Assembly: GCF_036785885.1 (NCBI RefSeq)
Contig: NC_092320.1
Coordinates: 13,579,557 to 13,643,556 of the forward strand
Source: Coffea arabica
Taxonomy: Eukaryota; Streptophyta; Magnoliopsida; Gentianales; Rubiaceae
DNA: 64,000 nt
Reading direction: 5' to 3'
Of this stretch, positions 47,170 through 61,400 are shown piece after piece (positions within the stretch are counted from its first letter, which is position 1; every line of letters starts with the position of its first letter). The translations under genes and the position numbers were made by a program. Below the pieces are notes generated by a model, which worked only from the letters and a program-made list of their open reading frames with translations, ran no database searches and had not been told where the DNA came from.

Positions 47170-48416
47170 TGGTTCATAGTGCCGTATATGCAGGTCATAT
47201 GTAATCCATTTAGATGGTGAACTGGTTGCTTTGCAGTGTCTATTGTTACTGGTGTTTAATGATTAGCTGGAAATTGGAAATTGTTTTGGATTCAGAAATT
47301 TGTTTTGATGAAGAATCCTGATAATTTTCTGAACGGTGTACTACTGGTCTGTAAATAGATCAGATTTATCAAATAGTTAATTTCGAGGGTCATTGATACA
47401 ATTATTCAGCTTTCTTTGTTTGCAATTTGTTTGCTGCATTCCCAGAATTCCTAGCAATTAATCCAATTTTGCACTTGGCTCCACGTTCTTTACTTGTTTA
47501 TAGACCAAGTGAAGTTGCAGCTGCTATTCTGTTATTTCTTCGCATGTTGGTCCTCTCCTCTTTCTGCATGGTTGAAAACCATGAGATTTCCTTCATATTG
47601 TGAAGATTTCATTGATAAATGTTGGTTCCCCAAAAATTACTACTCCTTTTGGGAAATGGCAGGCCATGGTTGCTAAATACTTTGTGATTGAATTAAACAT
47701 GACTAGAGCCGCACGCATGATACGGACCATATAAAGAAGAATTGATGCTCCTTATTGTTTTGGATTACCATTTTTCTCCTAAAAATAGCAATCCAAACGG
47801 AATGTTGAGTTCATAAAGTAGATCCATAAGTGCACTAAAGAACCATTTCCATAACAAACGCAAAAGCAATAGCATGTCAAAGACTGAAGAGTATGAAAGT
47901 ACAAAATGCAGAAGATAAACTAAACTAAGGCCGAAATAAATCGAAACAAACAATTGTGGAAGGAGTGACGACCTTTAGTTTGAACTGGAGATGGGGCTTT
48001 TTCTAAATTCAGTCATCCGTCAAATAGACACCATAAAAGAGATGTGTGGCTCTCTTACCAAAGAAGTTAAAGAAAAAGGAAAAGAAAATGAAATAGGTCG
48101 AGCAACAAAATTTAGTTCATTTACTCAACTAGGAAAGTTTACTAGACTAAGGATTGTCCACAGAATAAATTTCCCGGGTGAGACGTATATATATACATGT
48201 TAGAAAGGTCTTTCCTTTAGCAATACTTTTTCCGGCATGGTTGTAACTTGTAAGGCTAAACTTATGCTGTATGAAAAAATTGCAAGAAAAAAGCAACTCA
48301 TTTGGGAAACGAAAGTCATCTAAGTTGCAGAAATCATTTGTCTACGTGCTTTTGATCTCCGATTTCCTGTTAGTAGCTATATATTGTTCGCTTTTTGAAA
48401 GAAAAAAAATTAGTTA
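47170..48416. other. 3' flank of the ASG1-like gene and spacer
   Basis: Holds the ASG1 3' untranslated region; no further gene seen. About 47760-47800 is a tiny palindrome (TTTGGATTACCATTTTT against AAAAATAGCAATCCAAA), probably a minimal remnant of the GTTTGGATT MITE family. Confidence 0.5.
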
Positions 48417-49134
48417 GAGCATCCGCAATGATTTACATTTTTTAGAGTGCAATCCACATGCCACGTCAGTATTCCGCTTTCTCTTCTTTCATGATACTTC
48501 CACTCCACAAGGTGTAATAGTACGGGTCCACAATTAAATTAAATATTTATTTTAATAATACATAACTCATATCCCATAAATAAATAAAGTAATTTTTTAA
48601 AAATAATTTTGTTATTTTTTTAAAAAAAAGTATTAACTTTCATTAATTTTTGGACATTTGTAGGAATACCAGAAAATGGGTAATTTGGAAAATTTTGGGG
48701 GTTTTGATTTTGTGAGGAGGATGAATTTTCTATATTTGGAGCATTTAACATGTTTGTAAAACTACAATAATTCTCATCCATAATCACAAAATATTGAAAG
48801 TTTAAAAAATTGTGCAAAGAGGTTGAGGAAAATGAGTGAGAGAGTAAAAGAAATAATAGAGTAGAATAGTAGGATATTAAAAAAAAAAAGAGTGTGTTGT
48901 GTGTTTATATAGAGAATTAAAATATAACCGTTGGAAAAAAAGTGAACGTTACTAACTTTAACATTGTTGGTATAAATTTTGTCGTTACTAGATTTTGACA
49001 CTGGCGCACCCATTACACGTATCATCAAAATGATGCGTGTAATGAGTATTATACGGCCACAATGGGTGGTGGTGTAATGGACCCAGTGTTATGGCAAGCA
49101 TTACACGCATCATTAGACTTCGTTGCAGATGCCC
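48417..49134. mobile_element. MITE-like element of about 718 bp, possibly Harbinger type
   Basis: The left end GAGCATCCGCAATGA and right end TCGTTGCAGATGCCC are an imperfect inverted pair of the widespread plant type. Inside the right half, CATTACACGTATCAT and ATGATGCGTGTAATG (49011-49044) form a near-perfect hairpin, and the same word recurs at 49099-49113. GGGTCCA (48514) and TGGACCC (49078) are a further inverted pair. It is non-coding. The target-site duplication is unclear, so the superfamily is tentative. Confidence 0.5.
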
Positions 49135-51141
49135 ATCTAGCAAAGTATAGCTCCCAAAAATTTGAATGTTAAAAGGAACACAGTATTGTGTAATTGATGC
49201 CTCTATACAAAGCCGACCAAATTGCATGTATAATTAGCATACAACAAGCAACTATAATGAGTCAACCGTGCCAAAACCCATAAAATATTACATGAAAAAA
49301 GTATAATGAATTAGGACATGATTTGCTTGGAGATCTTCGATTTGTATAGTATAATATCTTCAATCAACTATAATGTATCTCAACAAGTAAAACTTAATAA
49401 TCACATTCTGGTCAGGAATATCACCCAATTCAAGCCCATTTGAAGTTTTTGTAAAAAATTATATTGTAATGATTTGGCGTGTTCACGGAAAGCGTAAACG
49501 ATTTTTGAAAAAAAATGGCAATCCAAACCTGCACATGACTGGGAAAAAACAAAAGCATTGTTACCACCCATTTCTTAAAAAAAAAAATTCTCATTCAATG
49601 GATGAATGTTTACACTGTAGATTTTCTTTTCCACAAATCGGTCTAATATCATGACACGTATGCAAAAATGGGATTTCAAATATGAACAATGATGACATAT
49701 TATGAATCTATATCAGTTCGTATAAACATCTTTTTAGAGTAACAATGGAGGGAACATGAATCCTTTATGCTTGTAGTATGATGATGTATCTTTAACCTTT
49801 GGTCGTGATAATGTCACAATAATCAGACTTGCACGTCCAAATGCAATTTTGTTCATACTTAAGGTATCTAAAACACAAAAATGTTTAAGAAAAAGGACCG
49901 CCCAATAATTAGCACTAAGAGTGAACATGCTTGTATGCATCAGTGGCTTGCAACAAGAATGATCAACTAATTCAGTTTAACCATGCATGCAGACATCTGA
50001 AAGATACATCCCTGAGAAACATGTAAAAAAATTTCAACAAGAAAGCAAACAAGTCGAAAACTCAAAGTGAAAAGTAACTTGCTCAAGAGCACGACAAAGA
50101 TGATGCAAAGCAATTTGTTTGTAAGACGTCTAGTGCGTGCGTGTGTGTGTGTAATTTTTGACAGAAAGCCTATATGGTTAAATGCATGATTTGTACATAA
50201 GCTAAAAGAAATTACAATGATGAATGAGTGGCAAAGAAAGAACTGTTGGGCAGATGTGGTGGTTCTTCAGGAGGCATTTTGAGTTTTATGCTAATGTTCG
50301 AATTTGTATATAGTTAACTGATAACTCAATACAAAGATATTAATTCTGTCAGCAGGGAAAAAAAAAAGAAACAACAACAACAACAAAGCTGAAAAGTCTT
50401 CTCTAATAAGTTTGTGTATTGTGAAATAATCCAGGGTGCTGCATGGATGTAGAATAGTGATGTAAGGGCAAATTCACTGAATAGATTACTTTCAAGGATA
50501 TGAACCTGTTGGGATAAATAACTTACTTGAATCAGGGGAATGGTTATCTGCTGCAAATTAATGTTAACTGCCATCTATTTTCTTGGATGACAAAAGCTTG
50601 TTGCTATTTGCTTTTTTTTTTTTTTAAATTTTTTTGCAGCAATCGAACATTGCATGAATTTATGACCAATTGAAATCTCCAATATGATTCTTTATTTGCG
50701 CAATTCTCCAACATTAGCGTACAAGAACATTATACAAGTTTTTTCCGTTATTTAATATTTTTTCCTTCTTAAGCATATTTCTGTTTCCTCTGAGCTATAA
50801 ATGGAATTTTTACCTCTCCCAAAGGAAATACTATTAACTTGATAAAGTTTAATTCATTAACTAAACACCAAAATTTTCTGAAGTATCTGCTCTCAATTGT
50901 ATCTGCATTCAAGTAGTTTTCCCAATGTGTTAGTTAAGAATAATAATAACTCCAAGATTTTTAAAAGAAGTAAACTTTTGCTTTAACTGTCGTATGAAAA
51001 AATCAGCAAATTCATTAGACCACATTTGCCTTGACCATTTGTTCAATGGATCCTTCAATCTACACTGTCAATTTCATACCAGGGGAAGTTACATCTGTAC
51101 TCTAATTCTCAGAAAGAAGAAACATCAGAGTTGGAACAGTT
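49135..51141. other. Spacer downstream of the RING gene
   Basis: No gene recognised. About 49519-49527 has another AATCCAAAC end word of the GTTTGGATT MITE family. The stretch next to 51141 is likely the 3' untranslated region of the minus-strand RING gene. Confidence 0.45.
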
Positions 51142-52545
51142 TTATGTGACGCAACTCAAACAGAAAATGCATGGAGGATCAGTTCGCTGATCCGGAGGTG
51201 TGATGCTTTCCAAGCATTCACTATGGAAAGCATGGCCACATGCCAAAATAGCAACACAGGGAAGTGTCACCTGCTCAACGCCAAAAACCTCATATTCATC
51301 CTCCACCTCCAACACAGTTGAAGACAAATCATTTTCACATAGAGGGCAGATCTGGTCAACTGATGCAGATGTTTCATCAAAAAAATCCCAGGTTATGTGA
51401 TGGTCACGGGTAGGAGTAGGAGGAGTAGGGGAAGCAGGAGGAGCAGGAGATTGGGCTTTGATTTTCTTCTTTGATGTTGAAGCTTTCTTAGCTGATGACA
51501 AAGTTGTATTACTTGGGCTGGCCTCAGCTTTTCGACCTGCCAGCAGAACTAACAAACGTGAGCATTATACTTTTCAGTATCATCAAAACTTCTTAAAAGA
51601 AACATCGAGAAACAATAAATCAATATTCCTGATACATTGCTACCTCTTCGTCTTTTGGGATTGGTATTTGATGAAGGTTCTGAAATAGTTACGGGTTCGC
51701 AAAATTCATCAGGCAGATCTTTTTCTGTCTGGTCTTCACCTGGTTGATCAACTACCTGTGGAACCTTCTTCTTCTGCTGCTTCTTTATTAGCAGCGGTCC
51801 AGAGTTTCGAATGTAATCAATTTGGGATTCACTTAGCACCTTCCCATAATATTCACTTTCGATATGAAAATTATCGTGATTGTCAGAGGTATTATTACTA
51901 TCGTCTCCCTTCTGCTGCTTATCTGTTAGCAGGGGTCCAGAGTTTCTAATGCAATCAGTTTGCAATCCACTAAGCAGTTTCCCATAATGCTCACAGTCCA
52001 CAGGTTCGCTAGAATTATTACTCTTGTCCTGCCGGCTGCGGCGACGACTCCTGGTAGATGGACCTAAATTCGGGTATCAAAAGCTATTACGTACTTACCA
52101 AGAAATCCCTTTTAATTTCTTGCTAATCCAACAATGAATTATTCCAAAACGGGATGACGAGGGACGATTAGGATCAAATCATTGTTCTAAGACAATGAAC
52201 AAGGAGTTGCAGACAATCAAAAAAAAAAAAATCGTGCCAAAACTTAAAACAAAGAGGTTTTACTTTTTTTTCTCGAGCAAAACTATTAAGTGATCATCAT
52301 ATTACACTTTTCAAAAAAACAATCAATCGTTGTCATTGTTTTTTTATTAGGAAATTCATAAAAGCAGCCAACATAAGACAAGTTTTGACTAATAAAAGCA
52401 TTGATTGATAACCACTTCACTACATCAAGACAGAAAGAAGGAAAAACGTAATTAAACTGCATATATGAGGAAAACTCAGTAGAAAGTTCAGAGCAGAAAA
52501 TAAAAATAGCGTACGATTACCAGCAGGTTTTTCCGAGAACTTCAT
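51142..52545 (-). CDS. Small RING-H2 protein with an internal duplicated module
   Basis: Three exons (minus): 52545-52521, 52063-51644 and 51536-51142, giving 279 residues, with GT-AG introns and a closed frame. Residues 10-22 are basic (STRSRRRSRQDK), and KRRRGRK at the exon 2/3 joint is a possible nuclear signal. Residues 33-60 and 79-106 are repeats of one module (YGKxLSxxQxDxIRNSGPLL) with a 46-residue period. A Pro/Ser/Thr-rich linker leads to a C-terminal RING-H2: C212, C215, C248, H250, H253, C256, C271, C274, with an unusually long 32-residue first loop. All eight zinc ligands are present, so E3 ubiquitin ligase activity is plausible but not shown. I do not recognise the module or a named orthologue. 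The start was chosen because ATG at 52545 gives a 25-bp first exon with good splice sites; the first exon is the least certain part. Confidence 0.75.
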
Positions 52546-55440
52546 ATATATCTTGGAAGATGGCTTTCAGATTTTTGAGGGTTTTGCTTTGTCCCAAGAG
52601 CTTAACGGAGACCAAGTAATTACTATATATGAACCCTTTATCAGTTTCGTTTTATATCTTGGTCTGGTAGGACGGTCCAACAATTTTTCGAAAACCTATG
52701 TCAATATGGAATGGTTCACTTGCATATGCAATCTCCTAATATTTCTGCATTCTAACTGTAACCTACCCTTTTTTTTCTCTCTTGGAATGTGACAGAATAA
52801 ACATGGCTATTTATGTAGTATAAAAATATAATTACTCACTTGAATTATTATCATTAGTACCTAGTAATCATATAAAAAGATGTTAAGACAAAAAAAAAAA
52901 AAAAACATAGCTATTATAATTTTAATTTGAGTTGCACGATCTTATAGGGTTCCTCAAATCTGCAATTGACAAAGACTGCAAAAGTTCTCGAGATTATGAA
53001 AACCTCCTAACAACAGCAATGGATCACCAACAAATCTAAGACTAGGATGACAGACGATGCATGTTCATATTTCATCAAAACCCAGCCGTGAGTTGTACCT
53101 ATATAGATTGAAGTCTAAGGAACTTTCATCCTGGTCCACTAAATCATTTTTTAGGTATTTAAAATTATTTATACTAAGCAAAAATCCATTGCTTAATTTT
53201 CATTTCATCGTGCCCTTGAAAATTGTTCAAAAGTTAAGCATGGAGGCTTGTTAGGGAGAAATGACAACTTGTTCAATGTTCTGTTGTTTTTTTTTTTTTT
53301 TTTGGCTTATCTTGAATTAGGACTAGATTCAGATGCTTGTGCGTTTCTTGCCACCATGTGAATTGTGAAGTTGTGTTCTATCAACTGAATTTTTGTATGT
53401 TATTGAACAGCTAAATTATACAGTATATTTATTGCCTTTTCCCTAGCTAAACGTGTACATGTGCAAATTAAGTTTATAACTTTGTGAATTTGGGTTGAAT
53501 TGTTGCAGTGTTTTTGTAATGTTCGGAGGTAGATATATCTTTTTACGTTTGATAGTGATTTGGTTAATTTACTTTTTCTGGGTACTAGTTCTTGCTGAAT
53601 GCTGATACTGTCAAATTTAGATACATTTGTTTGGAGGTAATGGATCCCTCCACATATGTACTATTTCCTTGATATTTAATGAAAGGCTTTTTTTTTTGGT
53701 TTGGTTATTTGGTAAACTAAAATAAATGATTCTTGGGCATTCCACGAGCAATATGCTACTTAATGTAGTTATCAAAATGAAAGCGAGTTAATTTTACAGA
53801 ACTTATCATATCTCATTAATACGTTGATATATCATTCGTACCTAATAACTACATAAAACATTCTTAACATAGAAACACACAAATAGTACTTGTAGCAGTA
53901 TTAATATGAGCCCGATCATGAAATCTTAGTATAAACTCAACACAAATTGAATCCAGGATCCTCAGAGAATTCAATAAACGTTTCATAAGATTTTTCAACC
54001 ATGGCCTTGAGTTGAAAATGCGTAGGATTTTTTTGTTACGAGAGCTAAGAAAGATTTCATTTTAGAGTGTAGAAACTTGAAATGAACGTAGTCGTGTTAT
54101 GGTGCATGGACAGTATAGTCGTTGATTCTTGTCTTCGTTCCCTAATTTGGAAGTAATTAAGCTGTATTGTTACCTCAATGGCTGTTTTACTTATCATAGG
54201 ATTTTGCAAAATGTCTCAGTATTGCTATCTGTATCTAAAATGGGAGTGCAAGCAAAATCCAGAAATAGGAATGGCTATATCGCTCTTCCATCATCTCATC
54301 AAGCTAGTTATAAATAGTGGTGGCAGTAAAAGAAATTAAGTAATCTGCCACAAAGTTTTCTAAGAGATTCATCTTGGAAAAGTTTTAGTTACAACCTAAC
54401 AGTTACTGCCCTTTCTCGGATGGATTCCTAATCAGGCCTTCATAATCTTACTTACACAGAGAGTAATTTATGCGTTGATTGTAATTCAAGAAGAAAAGAT
54501 CGCTAATCATTCATCCTCTGCACACTAGAAGTGTCATTTTAAACTCCTATGATGGGAAATGAAAGAAACTAGAGAATTATAAGTCACAAACAATCAAAGT
54601 TTAAATTCTTTCACACACATATGTACGGACGTACATACGTACGTATGTATGTGTGTAATAACTAATAAACAAAGACCAATAACAGTTGCAGCAAGTAGTT
54701 GTCAAGTAACCATAGGTAGGTAATAAAAGTGTTGATATGTGTTTGTGTTTGCAGTAGAAAATATGATGATTGTTAACATAAACACAATAGCAGTTATTTA
54801 CTATGGGACACGAGGAGAAGAGGAAAGAGTGCTGAATAGTAAAAGCAGTAAAAAGCAAAAAATGTTACAGGTTAAAATAGATAACTTTGGTTTGTTGGCA
54901 CTTTTGAGATGTTAGAAAAAAAATCAAAGCACTCGACGCCCCCAAGTAATTTTTGGATTGGAAGGATCAATCCCTTTTCATCTTGATGCAAATCGAAATC
55001 ACTGCAAAAAGAGCAAACTTATTAAAGACAGAACACGTCCGTATGATCTTTCACTTTCAGAACTGAAGAGGGAATGCAGTTCTGAATGAACTCACCTTCG
55101 ACGCTATATATCACCACTTCACGGGACATTCCAAACAGCCGTTTACATGACAAGCAATGAAAATGGGCATTTTTATTTTATTTTTTTTAAAAGTTCCCCT
55201 AGAGGAGTATTTACCCAACATATCCGAGCTTCAGCAGACTGGCATCCGACAGAAAGACCCTAGTAAAGAACATGCATATAAAAGCTTGCATCTTTAGAGT
55301 CAGTCATCTTATTTACAAGGTGATTGGATGAATTTTGATCAATTGCTGTACAAAAGTAAAACCAAGTTAGAATCACTAAGAAGTGATTCAAATGTCAAGT
55401 TATATATTTACACTTAGTGTCTTCCATCATGTCAAATTTT
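52546..55440. other. Spacer between the RING and ATG11 genes
   Basis: The left part holds the RING promoter. No further gene, RNA gene or bordered transposon was recognised. About 54608-54654 is a palindromic TACG/TATG microsatellite. A T run near 53288-53303 and an A run near 52890-52905 are simple tracts. The right end probably includes the ATG11 3' untranslated region. Confidence 0.5.
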
Positions 55441-55454
55441 TGCCATTCGCAAGA

Positions 55455-58400
55455 TCAGGAAGAAGAGGGCGAATGAATGGTTGTATCAGGTAACATAGCT
55501 ACTGTCACTACGAAGTATTCACAGCCAACAGGAAGACCATTAGGGTTTAAAGTTGATCCTGCATTCAAGGTCAAAAGATTGGATCCTGCGTCAGAGGTCA
55601 GTACATCCAGCCGATCTCTATTTTGATCACCGGCCGGAGGTGGAGATCTTACGGACTGCCTTTCAATATGCACAATCTGTCCTACAATATAGGTAGGGCG
55701 ATTTGGAAGGTGGTCAGCAAACAAGGCCACAGATTCTGCAGAAAGGTAATAATGGGAGGAGTTTCGGTTTATCGCCTCATAATGCCCAGCAGAGTTGAGA
55801 ACAAAAGCAGCAATCTCATGTACTTCCAATCGACCAAAAGATATCTTCTCTTTGTTTGCCTGCTACGAACAGTTACACGTCAAGCAAAAGAAGAAAATTT
55901 ACAGAAAATAGGTCTCTCTCAGGTAGCGCGTGTTCTAACTAGGTGTAAAGTCGAGAGATCCAAAACCGCACAGTTCCTCTGGCTGCCAAAACCAGGTTGA
56001 GCTGCAGGCTCAATTGGATGCCTTGGACTTGAGACAAACTAACAATAAAAGTATCCAGCTTCATAAACATTCCAAACTAACAAGGCTTTTCTTTTAGTTT
56101 TAAAATGCAAAGGTCAAGGGACTTCACAATTAGGTGACATTGCATGGACAGTTAAATTGTAAAATGATTCAATCGTCATTCGCAGCACACGAGTAATTTA
56201 TCAAAACCTTTATCTGTGAGATACCTTAAAAAACAGTCATAAGCTCGCCATAAAAGATCAACCATCATTACCTGCTTCTCCATCTGATGCTTTACATAGA
56301 GTGTTTTAACCAATTCTTTCTTCTCGTCCAACTCTTTAGTAAGCTGCTCAGTATTGGCTTCAGCTTTTGAATGTCTATCAAGCAGATCCAAACGTTGTCT
56401 TGATAAGACACCAACTCTATCAGCAAGTACACGGATACATTCACGGAAGGCCACAGTACCATCATCTTCATTTTCACTAATGGAACTGAAATTCAAAATT
56501 ACAATGCAACTCAGTGAAGCACCATACTTAATCAACAGCCTAGATAGATAAAAGCACAAAGCTTCCTCACAACTGATAAAAGCAGTTACATTTTATACTC
56601 AAAGAAGGTATCAAACACACATCAATGGTAATCAGCTTACAAGGATCTTGTAGTTAAAATGACATAAATCAAAAATAGGACAGAAAGATCAACAATGGGA
56701 ATGAAAGGCCTGACTGGCAGATGGCAAAGGCAGTCAGACTTGGTTAAAACTCTATTCGCAATGTATACTGATATTATCACCATGCAGTGTTTCTTGTAAT
56801 TTAGACAACCTTAATAATCTATGGAAGCTCTGAAGGGGCAAGGGTCTATGGTCAACTGGTATAAGCAAAGGATGGGTAATCTGTAAGCATAGATTTAGTA
56901 CCAGACACAGAATGAAATAGGGAAGTGTTCCAATTGTTAGTTCACTTTCTGTTTTGACTGGTTCTGAAGAGGAAACTATGCAGCACTCATTTTATGGGAG
57001 CTCTGTATCTACTATTGTGTTTGGGAAGATCCAACATATATGAATCAAGGCATGAAGAACAAAATTGGTTCAGCAGGCAATCCTGCTTGAATACTTTTGC
57101 ACATCAGATAAGGCGGCTAGCCCATTCAGTCACAATATTTGCACTTCGGAGATGTAGGAATGATCCAGTCTATATTTCTGCTGTAACAACATTTAGTGAA
57201 TTCTATTGTTTATCATGTTGGATATATTATTCAAAAGCTGGGGAATTGTGTCTTACCAAGTAAAACTGTGACATAGTGATGAAGTGGGGCATTTCTCATG
57301 CCTGTTGTATTTACCACTTGGTAGGTTTTTTTCTGTTTCAGTATAGCCATATATACGCCATGCTCTATGGATTTGTATAATGTGTTTTTGCTCACTTGAA
57401 AAGCTCATTTTATGCATTTACACTTCTGCCTTGAAGAAAAAAACTTTCAACACCTCAGAATGAATGTTTCTTTAATTGCTTACCAAATAATTTGATCAAG
57501 TTATAAAGCACAGAAATCCTGTGGAGTCACAAAAGAAGTAGACAATTGAAATGTCCAATCATTTGAAATATTTCCATGCAGAGAACATTATTCATGTATC
57601 TTTGCATAGACTGGCTGATCCTAATCCCATGTTCTGTCTATATTGTCAAATGTAAAAGCATGCTGATTCCTGTTTTTAAGGTTTCCAGTCCTGGCCCTCA
57701 AAATGTATCTTGTTAACACCTTAACAACATGGGGGACACACTGCAAACTGATTCCAGAGACAAATAGCCCCACTTGTCACATAAAAGAGTGTTGAAAAGC
57801 AAATTATGATTTCCTTGGAATTTTCAGAGAATAGCATTCCTTAATTCCAAATTAAATGTCATCCTATATCTTGCCTTCTATCACGGAAGGCCATGCTTGC
57901 ATTCCACTCGCTGGAATTACCTTTAATCATGTTTCTTCAAAAGAAAATGGTGCAGCACCCACAAAAAGGAAAAAAGGCAAGATCCTTGTTCTCCAACACA
58001 ACATCAGGAAGAAAAAGTGCAAAGACACAAAGATGGTACAACTAAGTGAAAGATCGCTTGCACAATTACATTATTTATCTCCCCATTTCCAGAACCATAG
58101 TATTAGGCTTCTATCCTGAAATTATCGTGAAATTCACTTTATCAAGTTTTCATATATCCCCAACAAGGATAAACAATAACTATGCAGCCAGTCTGAACTT
58201 CATAAAATCCCCAAAAAACTAAAATTCTATTCCAATACACATGGAAAACAATGTGCATGTTTAAAGCATATAATGACTTACCTAGTCTAACCATACTTCA
58301 GATGCATAGAAAGCTAATACAATATTAAGATAAGTACCAATAGGAAAAGTACAAATTAGAATACGTACTTGCCCAAAGAGAGAGCTAGACCACGTAATGA

Positions 58401-61400
58401 TTCAGCCAAACCAACTATTCCACTAGATGAAACACACGTTTTCAGCCTCTCAAATAGACTATGCATCTTAACAGCAGAAGCACGTAAAGCGCTGTACTCA
58501 GAGGCCCTTCGATCAGCTGCACAACGATGGGTTTGTGCTTCCTCCCTTGCTTGATGCAGACAATTCTCCAGATGAGCACAATTCATCTGCAAAAGCACAT
58601 GTATTATATAATGGCAACATTATTTTAGCAAGAATTATTAAAAAGATGAGGAAAATACCAAGAGTTGTAGGCACATACTTCCATGAGCAATTTATTTCTA
58701 TTCCACTTCATTGAACTTTTTTCTTTCCATTCTCTTTTGAGGATTTTTTTTTCCCTTTTGTGTTGGTGTCTTTTTGGGGGTAGATAAGACTAAACCAACT
58801 GTAAAGTATTGCTACACCCAAAATATTCCTTGAAGGGAAGCCTGTAAATTATTACTTACTTGTACCTAAGATAAATAACCTAAAGTTCCAATTCAATCAA
58901 TTTCAAAATTCTGTACAAAGCAAAAAGCTTCTCAAACTTCCAAGCTTGGATATAGAAAACCGTGTCAAGACTCATCACCTCGAAATCATTTTTGCCAGAC
59001 AGGTATGCTTCCAACCATCTTATACTTTGTGAACTGACATTGATCAAACATTTCTGTTTCCTTCTAGTTTCATTAAACAAGTCTTTTGATTGCCCTCATT
59101 CCTTTACGTTTTCCTTGCCTAGGTTAGCATGGCACAGGAAGAAAGGTCCATCTCCACTACAGTAATATGTATTCCAAGTTTGGAAAAAAAAGTGTTGGTC
59201 CTAAAAAACTTACCAGACAGCAGGTAAGTTGAGAAAGAGAAAAAAAGATTATTGGGAGAGCTGAACCTTCTACAAATGCCATGAAACATTCTAAAATACA
59301 TTTGAATGAAAAATCAAAACACAAGCAAGAAAAGACAACAATCAGGGACATGATTCAGCATATTTCGTGGAGTCACCGTATTGACTCTGAAATTTCAAGG
59401 CAATCTACTTTACAAACATAATACCTGAGATTCATCAAGGAGCTTCCGACTAATCTCCAACTCCCTTCCAAGTTTTGCCACTTCCTCTATCAGAGCTTTG
59501 AGCTTGTTTTCAGCTTCACCAAGTTGAATGGCCTTTTCTTCAAGTGCCCCCTGCAACTCCTGTACAAGATCAGCACCTTTCTTGCAATCCAAACCCTGTT
59601 CAGTAGCTATTTCAGGAGGCAAGGCATTTGAAGGCTGAGACATGCTCACAGCCATGCTAGTTGCAAGTGATAATCCTGCATATGAATCATTTCCTTCTTT
59701 GTCACAAAGATGCCCTTCATCACGGTGCGGATCTATCATTGATGAGTCCAACTGAGGGTTCAGCATACCAGATGAATCCGTCATATTATCATCCAACCCT
59801 TCTTGTGCTTTACCTTGTTTAAAGAGCAGCCCTGTTTTATTAGTTGAACTAGATGCACATGAAAACTCATCCATGGTTTCAGCCGGTGCATGTTCCACAT
59901 GAGTTTCTCCAACACCTGTTATCTCTGATTTGTTATCATCAGTCCTCACAGCCGAGTGTGTAAGTTTGGATGTATCCTCATCAGCTGGAAGCTCACGTGC
60001 TTGGAGATACTGATCAGATAGCCTTTGCTCTAGTTCTTTAATCCTTTTCTCATAGGATTCACACTGGATTTGCTTGGTTTTTAGCATAGTCTGTAGGTGT
60101 TTCTGATACTGATCTTTCAAATTTAGAGCTTCAGTTGTCTTCTCAGCAGCACTTTTCAGTAAACTATCTAGTCTACTGTCATCCAGCGACTCATAATCAA
60201 ATTCAGGGCTCATTGAACAAATCATAGCTATTTTAGAAGCGAGTTCAGCTTTTAGTTTTGCATTTTCAACTTCCATCTTGCTGGTTCCGGCAATCTCTGC
60301 CAACTCTGAACCTTCAAGTAAATCCATAGAATCAAATTTCTCAGGGGAGTCCACGACACTTTCTTCAATCTCAGCTGTGTGTGAACTATCATTTGACATG
60401 GAAAATGAACCTCTGGAAGTCCCCTGTTTCTCAGTCTTAGAAAGTAATCCAACTAAATGTTCTGGAGCATAGCGGTCAACATCTGAAATGTCAATGTCAA
60501 GCAAATTCGTGTCAAAAGGAGTTATATTGACATCACACTGGTTAGGTGTATCATACAATCCCATTGATGTCAGTATATCCCTTGGTATATACAAACTATG
60601 TACTCTAAGAAATTCTTCTCGTCTCCTTACTTCAGCCTCTCTCTTGGTTGCAAGCCTTTCAGCCAATTGTCCAGCCATGCCCATGTAAAGCTTCATTGTA
60701 GCCTTTCTTCTCACCACCTCAGCAAGGCATGCCCTGTATGCAGGACCAATTCCATGCACCACCCTTAAATGCTCAAATTGGTCACTTTGGCGCTTGAAAA
60801 GCTCCTGGAAGACAGAAAACTCGAAGCGCACACCTTTGATTGTGTATTGTATATATGCTATCTGTTGCATGTACTTGTGCACAAAGACATTCATTTCATT
60901 CTTTTTATCCTGACAAAAATTAAGCAATTTGGATATTGCACGCTCACAATCCTGCATCTTAGGAAGACAACTCTTCTCATGGCTATCATACATAGGACCT
61001 AAGGCTGAAACTGCATCATGGGGACGAAGTGAAGAGGACAGCTTGCTGCTAAGAGAGTCATCAACAAGCTTCTTTACAGTGTTCACGTCTTTCCTGCACA
61101 AACATGATAATTAATTTAGCGGAGACATATAAACAAATCATGTACCAGAAAAGGGAAGGTACAGGCATTAGACCACTCAACATAAAAAACCAATCTAAAG
61201 AACCACAGAAAATAATACGACATAAGAAAAAGATTATCCAGGACAAGTGTAACATCAATTCCAGCCTGGTCAACATTGGTATAAAAGACACCCAAGTCAA
61301 TCTCCAAATGCATGTGCCAATATGTACGTCAAAATAGAGCATGCTTATATACAACAATCAACAGGCCTTGGCACATTGAAAGATACAAAAAATAATAATA

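Noticed and set aside
60769-61337. Plus-strand frames opposite ATG11 exon 2 and intron 1
   Set aside because: No similarity to any family I know, and they cross a well-supported exon border of ATG11.
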